Source of the DNA: Candidatus Brocadiaceae bacterium
GTDB taxonomy: Bacteria > Planctomycetota > Brocadiia > SM23-32
Length of the DNA stretch: 16,327 nt
Reading direction: 5' to 3'
Assembly: GCA_003551785.1 (NCBI GenBank)
Contig: PUNP01000317.1
Location: 1 to 16,327 of the forward strand
Both the position numbers and the translations under genes were made by a program. This document shows, in pieces, positions 1 through 5,911 of the stretch (position 1 is the first letter of the stretch; each line of letters begins with the position of its first letter). Under the pieces are notes generated by a model. That model was not told the DNA's origin, did not search any database, and saw only the letters and a list, made by a program, of their open reading frames with translations.

Positions 1-175
1 CGATGGTGGCTTCCATGGCAACCGACGTATCTTTGGGGAACTGTTCAAAAAAAACCGCAACATCCTGTTCGTCTTCATGATAGAGACGTTTTCGCATAAG
101 TATATCACCTTCTTGATCGAGAACACATGCTTCCGTATACTTGCGATGCAAATCCAAACCGATATAATACTGCAT
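1..175 (-). CDS. IS110-family transposase (DEDD recombinase), N-terminal 58 residues, cut by window edge
   Basis: Reading the minus strand from the ATG at 175-173 gives a protein starting MQYYIGLDLHRKYTEACVLD and reaching SVAMEAT at the window edge. The YIGLDLH...ACV strand with its Asp, and the later (A)MEAT with its Glu, are the first two acidic positions of the RuvC-like DEDD domain of IS110-family recombinases, which move DNA through a bridge RNA in the members studied. The start is supported by AAGGAGG (186-192 on the complement) ten bases upstream. The C-terminal serine domain lies outside the window, so it cannot be said whether the element is intact, or whether it belongs to the IS110 or IS1111 subgroup. 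It is transcribed away from the rest of the cluster and marks a likely insertion boundary. Confidence 0.9.
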   Translation of the reverse strand, partial: MQYYIGLDLHRKYTEACVLDQEGDILMRKRLYHEDEQDVAVFFEQFPKDTSVAMEATI

Positions 176-177
176 AG

Positions 178-257
178 GGCTGCCTCCTCCTTAAAAAAGG
201 TTAACGTTTTAAAATGCACAGGTACGTCTAAAACATTATACCACGGAGCTGGCAGCC
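178..257 (-). promoter_or_regulatory. Inverted repeat able to hide the transposase RBS in read-through transcripts
   Basis: GGCTGCCTCCTCC (178-190) and GGAGCTGGCAGCC (245-257) are complementary at 11 of 13 positions. In a minus-strand RNA the distal arm would pair with GGAGGAGGCAGCC, covering most of the transposase Shine-Dalgarno. The extended -10 box lies between the arms, so RNA started there lacks the distal arm and stays translatable. IS10 and IS50 are known to use this arrangement against impinging transcription. Confidence 0.4.
235..243 (-). promoter_or_regulatory. Extended -10 promoter element for the IS110 transposase
   Basis: On the minus strand this reads TGGTATAAT, a consensus extended -10 (TGnTATAAT). 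Transcription would start near 228, giving a leader of about 53 nt to the transposase ATG. The hexamer 17 nt further upstream (ATGAAA) is a poor -35. A perfect -10 without a -35 would fit an element whose -35 is supplied from its other end when it circularises, but that is inference. Confidence 0.5.
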
Positions 258-302
258 TTTCATCACATTATCTACCAAGAATTATTCGTCCGGAGGAATC
301 AT

Positions 303-1802
303 ATGAAACCAGCAAAAATTGATTGGCAGGTGGCGTCCACAACGGCGTTAGAGAATCATCAGCAAAGCCGCAGGTTGTATTTTTTCAGTGAAACCTTGCC
401 GGAGAGTGCACGTAATCTCCGTCACGTATACTCACCCGTGGAAAAACACGGGGTTATATTTGAAGGGGATGCTCCCTGGGAGGAAGCCGTTGGCTCGTTC
501 TGCAGCACCATTATTCGTCTTGAAAACGGCGGGTATCGCCTTTATTATTCTGTGCGGAGCCGAGGAGAAAAGGGCGGCAGGCGGATGGCAGTTGCCGAAT
601 CCGATGATGGGGTAACCTGGAAACGCACTCTTCTGGGACAGGATCAGTGGGAGGGCCGGGATACTAACCGGATAGTTCTTGCCGGCATCCCTGGAGATAA
701 AAACAACAATCGTCAGGATTATGTTGCACAACCCCAGGTCCTGAGACTTGCTGATGGTCGTTGGCGGATGTATTACTGGCATCATCAGCATGGTTGGGGG
801 CAAGGTCCTGAACCTTATACCGTAGCTGAAAGTGAAGATGGTCTTCATTGGCATGTTCCGGCTTTCCACCGCCCGGCACTCAATAAACATACCGTTCATC
901 AGGATGCCAAAAGGGATCCCGCTTCAGTCAGTGAGGAATATCTCTTGCGAGAAAAACAGCGGCGTACTAATGATGCCAACTATGTCTACTGGAGCCCACG
1001 TTCTGGTTGTTATGAACAGTTTTCTCAGTACTTTCTTAAGGCGCGCAGGGAGCGCCGGGTGGAAAGAGACAATAATCCTGACTATAATCGGATGATTCAG
1101 CGTCGGGTCAGCAGTGACGGGTTAACCTGGAGTTCTCCTGAACTGGTTGTTCAGGCTGATAATCGAGATCCTCTGGACCAGCAATTCTATTATTTATCCG
1201 TACAATACCATGAAGACTGGCTGATAGGTTCTATTGGTCACTATCGGACGGCAGAACAGGTCATGGATTTGGAGCTGGCTTTCAGTCGGGACGGGCGTTC
1301 GTGGGAACGCCCTCTTCGCGGCGGATGGATTCCACGCGACCCAGATGGGCGAGATGCCGGGATGATCCAGGGTCCTAATGCATGGATTGATCAGGGTGAT
1401 CACTGGTTATGTCTTTATACGGGCAATGTTCGCAAGCATAACCAAAGCAATCGTAAAGATATTCCTCCAAGTTGTATTATGGCGGCTACCTGGGCTAAGC
1501 ACCGCTTTGTTGGTTTGCGTGCTGAGCGTGTCCCCGGTGGATTCCTCACACCTGTATTTTTCCCTCATTCTGCTGAAATCACATTGGATGGAGATATTCG
1601 TGGTTGGCTGCGGGGTGAGCTTTGCGATGCCTGGGGAAGGAAGCGTGAAGGCTATGGGTTTGATAACAGCATCGTCATTCATGGAGATAATTCTGATCAT
1701 GTCCTTCGCTGGCATGATCATTCAAGCAGAGAATTCTGTTACGACCCTGTACGCCTCCGCCTTGAATTTGCTGATGCAGATGTATATGGAGTATCATTTT
1801 AA
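303..1802 (+). CDS. Five-bladed propeller glycoside hydrolase-like protein (GH43/GH32/GH117-like fold), specificity unknown
   Basis: This 499-residue protein has no signal peptide and should be cytoplasmic. Repeated S.DG..W turns (AESDDGVTWKR, AESEDGLHWHV, SSDGLTWSS, SRDGRSWER) next to strands such as YRLYYSVRSR and WRMYYWHH are what propeller glycosidases of the GH43/32/68/117 type show. The C-terminus (RGWLRGELCDAWGR ... PVRLRLEFADADVYGVSF) is a degenerate form of the beta-sandwich tail seen in the protein at 3428-4921, so the two are probably distant paralogues. The catalytic acids cannot be assigned by eye. GGAGG at 292-296, six bases before the ATG, supports the start. Sampled stretches are about 47-52% GC against about 60% in the sialidase downstream, which hints at a separate origin. 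It could also be a sugar-binding pseudo-enzyme. Confidence 0.75.
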   Translation: MKPAKIDWQVASTTALENHQQSRRLYFFSETLPESARNLRHVYSPVEKHGVIFEGDAPWEEAVGSFCSTIIRLENGGYRLYYSVRSRGEKGGRRMAVAESDDGVTWKRTLLGQDQWEGRDTNRIVLAGIPGDKNNNRQDYVAQPQVLRLADGRWRMYYWHHQHGWGQGPEPYTVAESEDGLHWHVPAFHRPALNKHTVHQDAKRDPASVSEEYLLREKQRRTNDANYVYWSPRSGCYEQFSQYFLKARRERRVERDNNPDYNRMIQRRVSSDGLTWSSPELVVQADNRDPLDQQFYYLSVQYHEDWLIGSIGHYRTAEQVMDLELAFSRDGRSWERPLRGGWIPRDPDGRDAGMIQGPNAWIDQGDHWLCLYTGNVRKHNQSNRKDIPPSCIMAATWAKHRFVGLRAERVPGGFLTPVFFPHSAEITLDGDIRGWLRGELCDAWGRKREGYGFDNSIVIHGDNSDHVLRWHDHSSREFCYDPVRLRLEFADADVYGVSF

Positions 1803-2119
1803 TAAAACTAGCAACTTGAAGGAATACCATAATTTTGAAAAAGAATATGGCGACAGAATCTGTAGTGCACCTCGATATAGTGGGCTTGAGACGAAAGAAG
1901 GAAGCCCGGATTACAGGCACTATTCATACTCCTTTTGCTATACAAATTATCACAAGTTTAATTCTCCAAGGTCATATAGATCATGATTATAAGATTTAGT
2001 CCGGCCCCAATAGATTTAACAATAGATTTCAATAGACCTCTATCTCGATCGGACCCCAATAGACCCAAAATGATAGCCTGAACCGACGTAATATTATCAC
2101 TAATGAAGGAGAAAATCAT
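1803..2119. other. Gene-free spacer of 317 bp with a short minisatellite
   Basis: No convincing gene was found. The first 180 bp are AT-rich with only a 50-codon open frame lacking a well-placed RBS. The middle holds the CAATAGA repeats listed separately. The last 50 bp lead into the sialidase RBS, and I see no clear -35/-10 pair there. Confidence 0.6.
2003..2066. repeat. Irregular CAATAGA minisatellite
   Basis: CAATAGA occurs at 2008-2014, 2020-2026, 2030-2036 and 2057-2063. The first and last copies share a longer context, CGG(A)CCCCAATAGA. Spacings of 12, 10 and 27 bp show a decayed tandem array. It is coding-free and resembles the TAGGACGTA array near 11135 in unit length. Confidence 0.6.
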
Positions 2120-3232
2120 ATGATGCATCAACCGGAAGAACAGACGCTTTTTGAAGGCGGCATTGACGGCTGCCATACGTATCGCATACCTGCTCTGATC
2201 AATGCGTCTAACGGCGACCTGCTGGCTTTTTGCGAGGGACGTCGCGACAGCTCCAGCGACTTCGGGCAGATCGATCTGCTGATGAAGCGCAGCTCGGACG
2301 ACGCCCGCACATGGAGCGGGCAGTCTGTGATTGCCACTGAACCTGGCATGACCTGCGGGAATCTATGTCCCGTCGTCGACAGCGCAACGGGTGAGGTTCT
2401 GATGCTGTTCTGTAAGAACCGGGCCGATACCGGGATGCAAGAGATTCTCCGTGGCGAGGCGGAACGCACCGTGTGGATAACCCGCAGCTCCGACAGCGGT
2501 CAGACCTGGTCCGATCCGGCGGAAATCACACCACAGGTCAAGAAGAATGTATGGAGCTGGTATGCCACCGGGCCGGGTCATGGTATTCAGCTCTCCGGCG
2601 GCCGGCTTATCATCCCGTGCGACCACAAGACATACGCGGGGTTTCCTCACGACAAGCCACGGCTGGGTTCGCACCTCATCTACAGCGATGACCATGGTGA
2701 AAGCTGGCGTATCGGAGCGATATTAACTTTGCCGGGGAATGAATGCTACGCTCTGGAAGGAGACGATGGCAGCGTTTATCTGAACTGCCGTACGATGACG
2801 GAACACGGCGTGCGGAGCTACGGCATCAGCCGTGATTCCGGGCTGTCTTTCATCGAGGAAGGCTTCCACGATGAACTGGGTGAATCGAGCGCCGGATCGG
2901 GGTGTCAGGGCAGTCTGCTGAAACTTCCCGCGCGGGACGACGATCACCGTTCACTTTTTCTTTTCTGTTCGATATACTCTTTTGTTCATCCTACAACTAA
3001 CGAAAAGGATCGGCGGCGGCTCACGCTCCACGTCAGCAGCGACCGGGGGCGGTCATGGCGGGAGTGCCGAGTCCTTTGCGAAGGACCGGCCGCTTACTCG
3101 GACCTGGCCCTCACCGCCGGTGGCTCCGTCCTGTGCCTGTATGAAACAGGTGCAAACAGCTATCGTGAAAGGCTGGTGTTGAGTCGCTTTTCTCCTGAAT
3201 GGCTCCTTGAAGGGCAGAATACAGGCGCTTAA
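2120..3232 (+). CDS. Sialidase (neuraminidase), GH33-type six-bladed propeller, cytoplasmic
   Basis: Exo-sialidases remove terminal sialic acids. The 370-residue protein has the first Arg of the triad in TYRIPAL (R22), an Asp candidate acid/base 25 residues on (D47 in SSSDFG), Glu and Arg in NECYALEGDDGSVYLNCR (E208, R224), a third Arg in the RRRLTL run (298-300), and the catalytic Tyr candidate in AYSDL (Y326). Asp-box turns occur as SSDDARTW, SSDSGQTW, SDDHGESW and SSDRGRSW. There is no signal peptide or anchor, so it should act on imported substrates. AAGGAGA at 2106-2112 supports the first of two adjacent ATGs; the second, at 2123, cannot be excluded. The family call is firm. Sialic acid as substrate, rather than a related nonulosonic acid, is inference. 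Confidence 0.9.
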   Translation: MMHQPEEQTLFEGGIDGCHTYRIPALINASNGDLLAFCEGRRDSSSDFGQIDLLMKRSSDDARTWSGQSVIATEPGMTCGNLCPVVDSATGEVLMLFCKNRADTGMQEILRGEAERTVWITRSSDSGQTWSDPAEITPQVKKNVWSWYATGPGHGIQLSGGRLIIPCDHKTYAGFPHDKPRLGSHLIYSDDHGESWRIGAILTLPGNECYALEGDDGSVYLNCRTMTEHGVRSYGISRDSGLSFIEEGFHDELGESSAGSGCQGSLLKLPARDDDHRSLFLFCSIYSFVHPTTNEKDRRRLTLHVSSDRGRSWRECRVLCEGPAAYSDLALTAGGSVLCLYETGANSYRERLVLSRFSPEWLLEGQNTGA

Positions 3233-3238
3233 AATAAT

Positions 3239-3264
3239 CACATCGACATTTTTTTGTCGATGTG
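3239..3264. terminator. Hairpin after the sialidase, probable terminator and head of a repeat module
   Basis: CACATCGACA (3239-3248) and TGTCGATGTG (3255-3264) form a perfect 10-bp stem with a TTTTTT loop, seven bases after the stop codon. No T-run follows, so termination is not assured. The same core (ATCGACA-6 nt-TGTCGAT) recurs at 15830-15857. Confidence 0.5.
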
Positions 3265-3311
3265 CGAAAAAATTAACGAAAACGACAAATATCCAATAAC
3301 CAATGTCCAAG
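3239..3311 (+). repeat. Hairpin/AATATCCAAT repeat module, copy 1
   Basis: The order is the hairpin, then GCGAAAAAA, about 20 nt, then GACAAATATCCAAT and CCAATGTCCAAG (3284-3311). The minus-strand copy at 15780-15857 has the same order: hairpin, GCGCAAAAA, then GAATATCCAAT. The copy near 11080-11275 shares ACATTTTTTTGTCG and the whole GACAAATATCCAAT...GTCCAAG block. Confidence 0.65.
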
Positions 3312-3357
3312 CAGCGGAAACTCCAAATAAAAAATTAGTCGCGTATCAAAAAGGGGA

Positions 3358-3395
3358 CTAATTCTTTTTCAAGTTCTTTTTTGAAAAAGAATTAG
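3358..3395. repeat. 15-bp perfect inverted repeat (REP-like hairpin) before the second glycosidase-like gene
   Basis: CTAATTCTTTTTCAA (3358-3372) is perfectly complementary to TTGAAAAAGAATTAG (3381-3395) with an 8-nt loop. AATTAG-CGC motifs occur on both sides (AATTAGTCGCG from 3334, AATTAGACGC to 3399). It could terminate transcription or be a dispersed palindrome. It ends 32 bp before the next ATG. Confidence 0.6.
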
Positions 3396-3427
3396 ACGCT
3401 AACCAATAATCCAGAGGAAAAAAGTCA

Positions 3428-4921
3428 ATGAAACCGATCAATATAGGAACGCGACGTGAACTGATGGTGGATGATTATTTGCTGGAAAATCTTTCGGGAG
3501 ATGCCCAACTGCTGCTGCATAACCCGGCTCCGCAAGAGATCGTTTTTCCGAACCGGCCCGAACCGGTCATCCATGAGAAGGGCCGCGGACTCCGCGCAGG
3601 TCATGCCTACATGACCGTTTTTCAGGATGGTGACCTGTACCGTATGTATTACGGTATGCACCGATATCCCGAAGGGCTGAAAGGGCCGAAAACCCGATTC
3701 TATCACTATGCCGAAAGCCGGGATGGTATCCGATGGGAGACTCCCAGCCTGGGGCTTTTCGAATACGAAGGCTCGACCGATAATAACATCATCTGGAGTG
3801 AACACCGCCAGGATGCTTTCGATGCCCACAGTTTTTCACCATTTCGTGACGATAGCCCCGGATGCCCTCCGGAACACCGGTACAAGGCGATTGCCTACAC
3901 TCGTATCGATGGTCGCAAGGGGTTATGCACCCTCAGCTCGCCTGACGCGATACATTGGTCGCGGCTCAGTCCCGATTTTGTTATTGTCGACGGCGCTTTT
4001 GATTCACAGAATCTGGCCTTTTGGGACTCAGAAAATGATGTCTATCGCGCCTATTGGCGCGATTTTTTCACCGGGGCGGAGGGGCGGCGCTGCCGTGGCA
4101 TCAAAACCGCTACCTCCGAAGACTTCTTACATTGGAGTGAAGCCGAATGGCTCTATTATCCCGGCTCCTCCCCTGAACAGCTTTACACCAACCAGGTCAT
4201 CCCCTATTTCCGCGCTCCTCATATTCTGCTGGGCTTACCGACCCGCTACGTGGCCCGCCCTGATTCGGAAGCCATTGACGGCTTGCCTGAGCCTGAACGA
4301 AGAAGGTCGGTGATGGAAAAAACAGAAAAAACCAGGCTCGGCACCGATCTGACCGACACCCTCTTCATGTCCAGCCGCAACGGCGTTGACTTCAAACGCT
4401 GGGACGAGGCTTTCATCCGTCCCGGACTGCGGAACCAAGACAGCTGGTTTTACGGTGATATATACGCCAACTGGGGTATCGTCTCCACCGCTTCGCCGAT
4501 CGAAGGAGCACCGGACGAACTGACGTTTTATGTCTCCGAAGGCAACCGGCGCGAACACAACAGTAAAGTTTTCCGTCGGTATACACTGCGGATGGACGGG
4601 TTTGTCTCGGTCAACGCCTCGCGTCGGGGCGGTGAAGTTGTAACTCGCCCCATCGTTTTCGAAGGGGATAATCTGACGGTTAACTTTTCAGCCTCGGCCG
4701 CCGGCGACATTCGTGTGGAACTGCAGAACATCCACGGCGTTCCTATACCCGGATTTACGCTTGAGGATAATGTGGAATTGCTCGGCGATGATCTGGAACG
4801 CAGGGTGAGATGGAAAGACAATCCGGATCTCGCCGCTTTGAAGGGCGTTCCGGTGCGTCTACGTTTTCAGCTTGCCGACGCCGATCTTTATTCGTTTCAA
4901 TTTAACCAGAAATCAACATGA
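3428..4921 (+). CDS. Five-bladed propeller glycoside hydrolase-like protein with C-terminal beta-sandwich, specificity unknown
   Basis: This 497-residue cytoplasmic protein begins RRELMVDDYLLE, a start I recognise from an unclassified family common in Planctomycetes and Lentisphaerota. Propeller-type strand-turn units follow (YRMYYGMHRY, AESRDGIRWETP, SSPDAIHWSR, ATSEDFLHWSE, MSSRNGVDFKRW), then YFRAPHILLGLPTRY, AFIRPGLRNQ and the end YTLRMDGFVSVNA at about residue 395. Residues from about 405 to 497 form a sandwich of the type ...GGEVVTRPIVFEG...IRVELQN..GVPIPGF..E ending VRLRFQLADADLYSFQF. A role in polysaccharide breakdown is likely from the fold, but I cannot name a substrate. The RBS is AGAGGA at 3413-3418. 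It is probably co-transcribed with the PHP gene that starts 42 bp after it. Confidence 0.8.
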   Translation: MKPINIGTRRELMVDDYLLENLSGDAQLLLHNPAPQEIVFPNRPEPVIHEKGRGLRAGHAYMTVFQDGDLYRMYYGMHRYPEGLKGPKTRFYHYAESRDGIRWETPSLGLFEYEGSTDNNIIWSEHRQDAFDAHSFSPFRDDSPGCPPEHRYKAIAYTRIDGRKGLCTLSSPDAIHWSRLSPDFVIVDGAFDSQNLAFWDSENDVYRAYWRDFFTGAEGRRCRGIKTATSEDFLHWSEAEWLYYPGSSPEQLYTNQVIPYFRAPHILLGLPTRYVARPDSEAIDGLPEPERRRSVMEKTEKTRLGTDLTDTLFMSSRNGVDFKRWDEAFIRPGLRNQDSWFYGDIYANWGIVSTASPIEGAPDELTFYVSEGNRREHNSKVFRRYTLRMDGFVSVNASRRGGEVVTRPIVFEGDNLTVNFSASAAGDIRVELQNIHGVPIPGFTLEDNVELLGDDLERRVRWKDNPDLAALKGVPVRLRFQLADADLYSFQFNQKST

Positions 4922-4963
4922 TACCGGATTAAGGTAACTTCAAGTTTATAGGATAAGTGTAAC

Positions 4964-5908
4964 ATGAAAATGATCAACCCTTATAATAAAGGCTTTTTTG
5001 AAAAACAATGGTTTAAAGGCGATCTCCATATACACAGTGATCGCAGTGACGGCCGAGCATCCGTACCGCAGATTATGCAGCGGCTGCGGGAGTGCGGATT
5101 CGATTTTGCCGCCATAGCCGATCATGACCGCTACTCCCCACCCGATGAGCAGGAATCGCCCATTCTGATCGGTAACAGCGAAATGCGCGGCGCCGAGGGA
5201 GGCGACGTACTGACGCTGTTCGCCGAAGTAAACAACGCACCCGGAGCGAGCGTGCAGGATTTAATCGACCAAACGCGCGTCAATGACGGCCTGCCCGTGC
5301 TGGCTCATCCTAAAATTGGTGAATTCGGAACAACCAAGTATCATTGGGCCTATCCATGTCATGAGCTGATCGGCAAATATCATGGCTATGTCGGGATGGA
5401 AGTCTATACGCACAATGTCGGCAGCGGTTTTCAGACAGCCATCGACCGGTTCGATGCCGTATGGATAGCACATTGCCGCCAATCACAAGAACCGTTGTCG
5501 ATCTGGGGGCTGGCCACCAGTGATGCACATGATCTGGATCGCATCACACCGAATGTAGGGATTCTTGTATCTGCGGAAGAATGCACGGTTCCGGCTCTGC
5601 AAATCGCTATTCAGCAAGGCCGCTTTTATTCCCTGGCCGGCTCTAAGGCCCGTTTCACCGACATCTGCGTCGAGGGTAATCTATTGCATATAAAGGCTGA
5701 AAATGCCAAAATGGTCAGAATTAGGGGGTTCCGGCCCAAAAGTAAGAATATGGGGGACCGTACCAACCTTGCCGTAGAGTGGTACGGTGAAGAGGATAAT
5801 GTCTCTTGTGAATATGAGATCACAGGTGAGGAAGGATTCTTGCGGGCGGAAGCTTCGGATCGGAACGGCAATTTTATATACGCGAACCCTATACAGATAA
5901 CCGGATAA
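4964..5908 (+). CDS. PHP-domain metal-dependent phosphoesterase
   Basis: The 314-residue protein carries the PHP metal-binding motifs in order: DLHIHSDRSDG (H22, H24, D29), ADHDR (D53, H54, D55), a Glu in the GNSEMRGAEGG stretch, LAHP (H115), MEVYTH (E146) and TSDAHD (D187, H189). Members of this family hydrolyse phosphate mono- or diesters with a multi-metal centre. Residues from about 220 form a small beta-rich tail ending in a (D)RNGNFIYANP strand, a pattern shared with the PHP protein at 10001-11047. There is no signal peptide. The RBS is weak (AGGA at 4950-4953). The next gene starts 3 bp after this stop, so the two are very likely one operon with coupled translation. The substrate is not known. 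Confidence 0.88.
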   Translation: MKMINPYNKGFFEKQWFKGDLHIHSDRSDGRASVPQIMQRLRECGFDFAAIADHDRYSPPDEQESPILIGNSEMRGAEGGDVLTLFAEVNNAPGASVQDLIDQTRVNDGLPVLAHPKIGEFGTTKYHWAYPCHELIGKYHGYVGMEVYTHNVGSGFQTAIDRFDAVWIAHCRQSQEPLSIWGLATSDAHDLDRITPNVGILVSAEECTVPALQIAIQQGRFYSLAGSKARFTDICVEGNLLHIKAENAKMVRIRGFRPKSKNMGDRTNLAVEWYGEEDNVSCEYEITGEEGFLRAEASDRNGNFIYANPIQITG

Positions 5909-5911
5909 TAT

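Noticed and set aside
77..322. 81-codon plus-strand frame
   Set aside because: It is antisense to the IS110 transposase N-terminus and runs through its promoter into the next gene.
1847..1999. 50-codon ORF (MATESVVHLDIVGLRRKKEA...) in the spacer after the first glycosidase-like gene
   Set aside because: There is no RBS within range (the nearest AAGGA is over 20 bp away) and no recognisable pattern. It is too short to support alone.
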